NCBI GenBank assembly: GCA_001599595.1 | Contig: BCHH01000001.1 | Coordinates: forward strand, 3,997,068 to 4,061,067 | Reading direction: 5' to 3' | DNA from: Beverwykella pulmonaria | Taxonomy: Eukaryota; Ascomycota; Dothideomycetes; Pleosporales; Melanommataceae | DNA: 64,000 nucleotides | In this document: piece after piece, positions 56,927 to 64,000 of the stretch | Numbering within the stretch: position 1 is the first letter of the stretch | Layout of the letters: the number at the start of each line of letters is the position of its first letter | Program-made: the position numbers and the translations under genes | Notes under the pieces: model-generated | Seen by the model: only the letters and a program-made list of their open reading frames with translations | Told to the model about the DNA's origin: nothing | The model's database searches: none

Positions 56927-59324
56927 TCGATGGGTATTGCAAGCTTCGGATAACCAATAATCTGGGATTGAGTCACGGGTTGTATGTTTATTGATGACGG
57001 CATCGCTGCCATCTCATTTACGGCGTTGTGAAAATGCTTCCTTTCGCGCTTCCACTATATATCTCGAGGGTCGTTGAGTGGCTGCTCCCACCCGAGTTTC
57101 TTTTTGATACCCTGCGGGGGTCGGGGCTTTCACCAGTATAACAACTCTTTATTCCCGAGTGTTTTGCCCAATTTCTTCTTTTCTGTCTCGGCTGGGATTG
57201 GACCCTTCCTGCCTATGAGACAAATCATGGAGCCATGCAAAATGTCTCAAAGAAACCACTTGGTCACTCTGAATTACTACAAACTGTTGTTTTTTTGGCG
57301 ACGGATCTCCTAATACTCTCATAACCCTATTCATGGGCACCTTTCCTTTCTTCCTGTACTCCTCCTAGGTCGGTGTGCAACATGGTTGCGATATGTAGTG
57401 AAATGATGCTTGTCTCAATATTAGTCTCTTTTAATGTGTCACGAAGTAGGGGGAGCTGTCACAAGTCAAACATGGTCAAGGCGCGAACGAAGCCACTACT
57501 AGATGCTCTTGACCCATTGCGAATGGGCTTGCTTTAACGGGAACGAAGTAGCCGCAGGTAAGTGCCCTTCGGTGGACATATGAGGAAGTCAAGCTTTGAG
57601 CCCCGGACCTATACTTTCCCATGCGCCCTTCACTGTTCAACGCTACACCGTCTTTCGTGTAGCAATGTTAGTGGCGCTTTTTTTATGTTCTGTAGCGTGC
57701 GCTGCTTCCGGTCTCGGTCTGGAGTAGAACTTGGGTGGCTTAGGGCCCACTTTCGACCGTTTTCCTTCGACCGTTTTTTTTTTTCATCGTGAAAGCAAGG
57801 GGGGGCCGGGAAGTGGAGACAATCTGCACCCCAACGGTTCGCTGGAAAAAGAAAGCAATAGGAATGTAGAATAGGGTAGGTGTTCGGTCGGTCGGTGTTC
57901 CGAGTGAGCACTTCGGGTTTCTTAAGCTCGGGACATGATGGTCACGTTATTATTGTACACGGGAGTTCTGCTGTGGAATATGCTATTTATGGCTATGTTA
58001 AGGTGCAGAGGGGGTGGTAGTACTGGTACGCATACATCCCACCTTCCGCAACCAGTAATACGATGGCATGAATAAGCTCCAGAGTCGCGTCAGATTTATG
58101 ATTATGTGGGTGCGCGTCTTACGGGTCCGGAAATACTGGACGTCCGTGGGCTGACTGTGTACATGAGGGGAGGATTTGGAGACATGAAATGCGAATAGAA
58201 TTCTCTTTTTTTATTCCGATGGGAATACCGCGCAGCGATAGTAGGTGAGCTTCTTGTGTGAATTTGCTGCTTTTCTCATCGCATCGAGAGAACTTAAAAA
58301 CCTCCCTCACCAAAGGCTCTTTCTTGAACGTGGATGATGAAAGACGAACAAGGTGCAAGATCGAACGTCCATCAAACAGAGCTGTAAGCTGATAACAAGG
58401 TGCATGTTCTTTCATGCATGCATGCTTGCATGCAGACATGCAAGTCCGCAATGTCTGTCACCTCTGTGACGTCGTTTCGCTTTCAATGTGCGATCGCCTA
58501 CTCCGGTGCAGATGCTGGGGAATCTCTCACGTGAAGGGCGGGTGGAGGAGATCGTGGAAAGGGCTAGTTCGGCCCGTGAAGCTTCGACAACTTGGTGAAT
58601 TAAGCGAGTGCCGATCAACAGTCCCTGAACCACAGACCAAAAATCGAGGATGCGAATTTGTAGGGACCATGTACCTTATACCTCTTGTTTTCCACTGAAG
58701 TACTGGCTGTATTGTCTTTCCTTTCTTCATGGTAACATGTTAAAACTCGACTTCAAGATGTACTGGGTCCACAGTTTAGACGGTAACTCCTGCAGATGCG
58801 GGAGAAAACAGCATCCACTATCGTCACTGCACCTCAGTCATGATAGGCTGTGGACGCTCCGCGAGTCCTGCCCACGCTCCTATTGCGTAGGCGGTAAAGG
58901 CTATTGAGGGTTTGCTGCTGAAGAGCCCCACCGCTGGAACTATCGAGCAAGAACGCAGCTTGCAAAGTTCGTAGAGTGACGTCGAGCTGCATCTTACCAA
59001 GCAATTCCCCACCAACCTGCCAATCAGAACGCCATGTTGCACCACTGGGCTCGGTGTTCAGGTATCTGCGGCCGTTCAGAATGGCTTCGATGTCGTGCAG
59101 TAGCTTCACGATAAGGAAATTGCATGTGTTGCTACGTCTCGAAGCTGTTTACGATGGCATCATACCAGCGGCGAGAGGGAGTCATGAGTTAGTATAAAGT
59201 GGAAGCACTGGGAACGAGGGAGTTCATCCAACCTATTCCTCACATTCAACAGTTGCTTTACTCCACAACACCTTCTCGTATTCATCTCTTCTTGAAGTCA
59301 TCCTTTGAACACCTAGCAGCAGCC
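56927..59324. other. Intergenic region, 2.4 kb
   Basis: 3' UTR of the G-alpha gene to about 57350, then no supported gene. A minus-strand open frame at 58834-59109 (LLHDIEAILNGRRYLNTEPS) has some coding look but only a GTG start and no family. A purine/pyrimidine alternating CATGC-rich run lies at 58413-58444. Confidence 0.45.
58413..58444. repeat. Alternating CATGCATG repeat
   Basis: CATGCATGCATGCTTGCATG followed by CAGACATGCAAG: self-complementary, alternating purine-pyrimidine DNA able to form a hairpin. Confidence 0.7.
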
Positions 59325-60418
59325 ATGGCACCCATCGCAATCACTCCTCCCGCAATCGAGGTGAAGTCCTTCGAGGCCACCACAAAAAGGCCAACAATAG
59401 CCCGTGTGCCGACAGCGAGCATCGGTACAAAGAGGAAGATCATCTGCTTCTCAGGTACGCGAATGCAACAAGTCGATCGCGGACTTAACCCCCCAAAACG
59501 GCCGCTGATCATACTTTCTTAGACTTTGATGGTACCATCTTCATGCAGGACACCGGTCACATCCTCTTCAACTCCTTCGGCTGCGGCTCAGAGCGTCGCA
59601 AAGTTCTCGATGAACAAATTCACAGTGGCGAGCGCTCCTTCCGCGATGTCTCGGAAGAAATGTGGGGATCACTCGACGTTCCCTTCGACGACGGCTTCGA
59701 AGTGATGAAAGACGCACTGGAAATTGATGTCGATTTCCAAGCTTTCCACGAGTTCTGCATTAACAACCAAATCCCATTCAACGTCATCTCCGCAGGCCTG
59801 AAGCCCGTTCTGAGACGAGTGCTTGACCACTTCCTCGGCGAGGAGCAATCAAAACACATTGATATCGTTGCCAACGATGCGACCATCTCCGAAGAAGGAA
59901 AGTGGAAGCCTGTCTGGCTCCACGACACAGAGCTTGGCCACGACAAGGCGAAATCCATCAACGACTACAAAGACAGTGCTAGACTGGAAAGCGAGGACGG
60001 GACTGTCCCAATGATCATCTTCATTGGTGATGGTGTATCAGATCTGCCCGCCGCACGAGAGGCTGATGTGCTCTTCGCGCGCCGTGGTTTACGTCTAGAG
60101 GAGTATTGCATCGAGAACAAGCTTCCTTATATCGCCTTCGACACCTTCGCTGATATCCAGCGCGAGGTCATCAAGATTGCCAAGCTGGACGACGAGAAGA
60201 CTCACGGCAAGGGTCTGCCGGCAAACTTCAACCCACGTGCGAACATGTGGAGGAGGGCGTCGAGCAAGGCTGCCGTTCCCCTTTTCGCGGCTATGACGCC
60301 CAGCAGGGAGGAGAAAATGTTTATTTGGCCAGATGTGTTTACAACATTGAAGACGCCTTTGGAAGGCACGCCGTTGGAGGCGCTGGAAAGTGCCCCTATC
60401 GCTGCGCCGGCTGCTTAA
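59325..60418 (+). CDS. HAD-superfamily phosphatase
   Basis: Two exons, 59325-59454 and 59523-60418, phase 1, intron 59455-59522 (GTACGC...TTTCTTAG), 341 residues. The catalytic motif DFDGTIFMQDTGH is created exactly at the splice junction, which supports the join. Motif II/III region: FNVISAGLKPVLRRVLDHFL; motif IV GDGVSDLPAAREADVLFAR. The layout resembles phosphoserine-phosphatase/MtnX-like HAD enzymes. The first ~40 residues are a Pro/Thr-rich leader that could be disordered. Substrate not determinable from sequence. Confidence 0.88.
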
Positions 60419-61208
60419 GCGGGTCTCTCGTATCTCATGATTGGTTCTCCTGTTTTCGAGCGAGCATTTCACGGTTGGGTTGGCGTTTACAAATAGTGCC
60501 GAACGTCGGCTGAGTTCCTATTTTCTAGTTGGCAGGCTCATATGGCTTTCGTTTGGCAATTTGGCAGCTGTCAGCATTGCTATAACAATCAGATTAGATC
60601 TATAAAGTAAAGGCAGAATAGAATGCATTTGAAGATATTTGCATTTCCCTATAAATCGTGTTGGATTGGCGTGGAAGCCTCAATATCTCGCGAGTATTCC
60701 CTGTGAAAACGGAGGCCTCTAAGCCAACAATTTAGTTTCAGAAAAGATTAGAGCCAGTGTTTTTTGATTCTTTACGTAAAGTAGCCTGTTTGGCGTCAAC
60801 AAAGTAACTACATCAATACAATAGACAACACAACAATGCGACGACGAAGGCGTTCAGCGGTTGTGCCTATGAAGCTTGACGCAAGATGTTAGGCCACACT
60901 GTGAATGACTACGACTGATGACGTAGTTGTGCACTATCAGCAGACTAATTTTACTCCTAATACTTTCCTCGTCTTCCTCTCACGCTCCACCTTGTAATAA
61001 GGAAGCCGAAACGATACCGAACTCGGGAAATGGGTCATTTGTAGCTATCAATAAATCACAATGCTCGTCAATTCATTGTATACCCAAATACTTTTTACCT
61101 GTTATGTTGATGCAAGTCGAATGAACACCAACGCTAAATGACTGCAAAGACCATACACAAGCTAAAGAAAATGAAATGCAAACACAGGATGCTTAACTAA
61201 AAAAACAT
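60419..61208. other. Intergenic region
   Basis: AT-rich convergent region between the HAD gene and the DUF7580-type gene; no coding exon seen. Confidence 0.5.
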
Positions 61209-63102
61209 TTACATCTTACCACCAGTCGCATACTCATAATCAAGCTGTAGGGGGACCACAACACCTTCAAAAAACTTTTCTCTAAACTCCCTATCCTCAA
61301 AGTCGTAAGTAAAAGTATCGAAGTTACACCTCACACACCGCAACACTGCTTTCGCATAGTTCTCCGATTCGACTTCGTTGATTCTGTCGGAAAGTCTGGT
61401 TGCAATCGATACTTCGGTCATGCTATCTTCCTGACCGGACTCGTTAAGATCGTCGGCTTCTTTAAGTTCTAAAAGCGGACAACCGTGAGCGATTTCGAGG
61501 AGTGCTACCCCGAGAGCAAAGACCATTTCGTTCTTGACGCAACGCCGGCGCTTATTGGCGGATTGGACTGCACCGGGTGAGGTGAACGTTTGTGATACGT
61601 ATACTTGTGAAGGGATCGTGGTTCCGGCACGGCTTTTAAGCATTAAAATCCTTAGTGTCCCAACTTCGTGGTAGCCAGGGAGTTCCAGAGAGCTGGAGAA
61701 GCGAGGAAGCGAGGGTAAGAGCTAAGGTACATCTAGCTTTCTTAGCATCATGCTCAGTGAAAAGTGGGGTATGCACTTTTGCCTCGTTGCTATGGATTTG
61801 CTTCCACGGATGATTTCTTTAAGAGAGGCTGCCTCTGTGATCAGATTGTTACTACCCGGTTCAGTCACAGAGTAGACGTGATGTTGCCACGGTTGATCAT
61901 CTAAGACCCCTAGACAGGATCCGGACTGGCATCTATCCACAAGAACTTTGCAGAGATTCTCTATTTTAGCTGCCATTGACGGTGAGGGCGAAGATGATGT
62001 CAGCTGGGTAGATGATGAGACAGTTATAGATGGAGCAGAGCGCCCAGTCTTCTTGGCGTCAGTTTTTGTTGCAGATGCGAGAATGGTGAACCTATATTCA
62101 AACTTCTTATTAGTAGTGGCCTTTAATATGCGAGTGTTTGTGGCATACTGTGGACTACAGCATTGCGAAGATTCAATCTCAATATTTCTCCAGTCCCACG
62201 GGAGGGCTATTGGCTCACATGTCGACTTCTCAAAATTTAATAAGAATGCGAAGCGTGTGATATCTTTATCACCGTCATTGCCTTTGCGGACGTCCAGTCG
62301 TAGATTAGCTTTATGAGGATGGTTACACGGACAAGGATAGAACCGAGAGCTAAGGCTTTCAAACAACCGCTGAGCTTGATCCCGAATATTTTGCCAGTAC
62401 ATTGACTGCAGGCAGTTCTTCCTTTCAGCATGGAGTGATTCTAGTTGGACAGCTCCAGCTGTTAATTTAGAGATCTTGTCAATGTCACGGTCGATCTCCT
62501 GCAGCAGCTTGGCATACTTGTCTGAGTTGAAGCCGCCTCGTATCCTTGTCCATACGTGTTTGAAGAATTTTTTGCGCGCCTTTTCGTCAACAAAATTGTT
62601 GGGGCCAACCCACGGGGGCTGTCTGACGTTAGTCAACGAGTTACAACACTAGCCAGGCCGTCTTGCCCTTAGATCGTCATCCAGCTTCAACTTCCTACAG
62701 AAGAGTAAAATCCTCTTGTTCAGGTTCTCCATTAACGAAAGGTAGACCTCGAAATTCGGGCCAAGGCGGCCTTCAATGGCTCTCTGGAGCGTCTGATCTG
62801 ACCATGCCTCCTTTTTCCGTTGCTCTAGCAGTTCGTTCATCTGCTTGTCTGGAAGACTAAGTGGTCCCAGCAACTGGTAGCATGAATTCATATAGATGCT
62901 CACGGATGCAGCGAACTGGGTCTGAATGTCGTCGAAGACACATTCAAAGTCCCTCATGTTCTTCATCACGCTGACCTGTCTTTTGTCAACCTTGCTCCAT
63001 CTCATAGCACTCAAGACTCACTCCCTCCCCATAGTGCTCCAGCGCTGAGATGACGAGCGGGATGGTACCTAGAATCACGCCCGCAATTTCAAAACCCGAC
63101 AT
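61209..63102 (-). pseudogene. DUF7580-type fungal signalling gene, frameshifted
   Basis: Minus strand. Exon 1 63022-63102 (MSGFEIAGVILGTIPLVISA), intron 62976-63021, exon 2 62667-62975 (VSVMKNMRDFECVFDDIQTQ...), GC-AG intron 62619-62666 (AGG/GCAAGA...AGACAG), exon 3 from 62618 (PPWVGPNNFVDEKARKKFFK). Near 61731 the frame breaks: RKLD is followed by TAG in frame, while the family-like continuation LALTLASSLLQLSGTPWLP reads one frame away. Near 61640 it shifts back, giving KSRAGTTIPSQVYVSQTFTS and a pseudokinase-lobe-like tail (FALGVALLEIA; AKAVLRCVRCNFDT) ending TAG/TAA at 61209. So two offsetting single-base changes disrupt about 30 codons. No splice choice restores it. Fungal DUF7580 proteins have a HeLo-like N-terminus typical of NLR and incompatibility-type signalling; the role is inferred. 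Confidence 0.7.
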
Positions 63103-63317
63103 ATTTGTGACATGAAGGCTTGAGAGACGAGTGTTCGAGAAGTTGTTCAGGTCCCGCCTTGCCCCTCGGTAATCAACCAAAAAACTAGTCCTGTTTCGGT
63201 TTGGCGTATCATAATCAGATGCACCACACTTCAACAAACAAGGCTCAGCCCAGAGCTTTGAAAGTCATTAATCCTTTAGTTCTTTCATGGATTCTGCGCT
63301 CCTCCGATGGTGCAGCA
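63103..63317. promoter_or_regulatory. Shared divergent promoter of two fungal signalling-type genes
   Basis: About 215 bp between the minus-strand MSGFEIAG start and the plus-strand start region; it must serve both genes. No TATA box or clear motif seen. Confidence 0.45.
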
Positions 63318-64000
63318 TTGATGGCAGCGCTAATCTCAAATGCGCATGCGAAATGCTACTCCGCCTTTGAATATCTCATCGACGCCTTCGAGCACCCTGC
63401 CCGCGATTTCAGACATCAGCTCCCGTTGAAAGATGTCCAAGAAGAGTTCGACAAGTACAATATATGGGCGGGTAACGTTGGCGCCGCCCATTCAGGGAAG
63501 CGATATGAGATCTCCCTCGACTACCGACTAAGGGAGGCATCGTTCTTCAAGGACTAGGTTCTCAGCCTTTTGCGTAATTTGGACGAAAAGGTTGCGAGTG
63601 CCGCTTCCCTTGTTCGCAACCAGCGAAAGCCTTTCGAAGAGCTAGTTGAAGAATCGGACTCTGGAATATCCAACCCGTCTACGTCGGACGCCAGTGAAGT
63701 GGAGGATGAAGCATCGGACGATTCACCATGGGAAATCTCTTCCGACTCCACCAGAGGTAGAGGATCAGGGTGCAAAAAGGACCAAGAAACGAGCATTTTG
63801 AACGATCCGATTGACTCGACCACAAAAACTTCACCAAAGACAAGCATCGATGTTCCAGTGAACCCTATCATGGAACTAGGCCGAAACCCAAAGGCAGAAA
63901 TGCCTCGTTTACTGGAGTCCATTAGGTTCACCATTTCTTGCCTGTATAGGATGCCTATCAGGAAGCCAGCTCCACTTGATCGACTAAAGCACAAAACATT
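63318..64000 (+). pseudogene. Fungal N-terminal signalling-domain gene with in-frame TAG (3' partial)
   Basis: From about ATG 63318 (MAALISNAHAKCYSAFEYLI) the frame continues through EHPARDFRHQLPLKDVQEEF, NIWAGNVGAAHSGKRYEISL, DYRLREASFFKD, then TAG at 63555-63557, then in the same frame VLSLLRNLDEKVASAASLVR, SDSGISNPSTSDASEVEDEA, SPWEISSDS and ISCLYRMPIRKPAPLDRLKH to the window edge. The IWA-GN-GA-H...SLDYRLRE...VLSLL pattern is common in fungal N-terminal helical domains that precede NACHT, ankyrin or kinase modules. A single nonsense codon (likely CAG to TAG) is the only break seen. The exact start is unsure, and the C-terminal part is off the window. Confidence 0.6.

Noticed and set aside
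1..64000. Secondary-metabolite cluster, CRISPR, rRNA or tRNA genes
   Set aside because: No PKS/NRPS/terpene core enzyme, no spaced identical repeats, no rRNA, and no cloverleaf with A/B box pattern that I could support by eye.

Overview
This window is nuclear DNA of a filamentous ascomycete (Pezizomycotina; I cannot fix the class from sequence alone). The evidence is dense short introns (mostly 46-110 nt, GT-AG with CTAAC/CTGAC-like branch sites), a fadA/gna-1-type G-alpha ending in CGLI, a CFEM membrane protein, a DUF7580-type gene, a paxillin-like LIM protein, and genes on both strands without operons. Most real genes are split, so the exon joins below were worked out by hand from splice signals and reading phase. 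I found no rRNA, no CRISPR array, no intact transposon and no tRNA I could support.

Left part (1-15.9 kb): a DEVH-box RNA helicase of the DHX57/YLR419W type enters from the left edge. It is followed by a small two-segment membrane protein, a class II eIF4E-like cap-binding protein (-), a NOPCHAP1-like protein (+), a DUF1264/oil-body-associated-like protein (-), the broken C-terminus of a pogo/Fot-like transposase, a small F-box-like protein, and about 3.3 kb without a supportable gene. Middle left (15.9-31 kb): a five-exon C2H2 zinc-finger regulator, a gene-poor stretch with decayed coding fragments, then a group with mitochondrial emphasis: prohibitin 1 (-) and QCR8 (+) sharing one 264-bp promoter, a CorA-like membrane protein (-), a repeat-bearing basic coiled-coil protein, a SAM-dependent methyltransferase (-) and a SAM35/metaxin-like import subunit (-).

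Middle right (31-51 kb): a LIM protein (-), inositol-3-phosphate synthase (INO1, +), an OB-fold/zinc-ribbon protein (-), the kinetochore subunit Dsn1/Mis13 (-, with a GC-AG intron), transketolase (-) and a CFEM single-pass membrane protein with a long tail (-). Right part (51-64 kb): a 4.4-kb gene-poor stretch, a G-alpha subunit with a probable 5' UTR intron, a HAD-family phosphatase, and at the right edge two divergently transcribed fungal signalling-type genes, both damaged (one by two offsetting frameshifts, one by an in-frame TAG).

Most genes are conserved housekeeping functions (RNA processing, translation, bc1 complex, mitochondrial membrane organisation, inositol and pentose-phosphate metabolism, chromosome segregation) plus heterotrimeric G-protein signalling. 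The unusual material is the decaying divergent pair at the right edge, the decayed fragments at 5.5-5.8 and 21.2-21.7 kb, the transposase scrap at 11.7 kb, two GC-AG introns, and long introns that are open in frame and would be mis-annotated by simple ORF calling.
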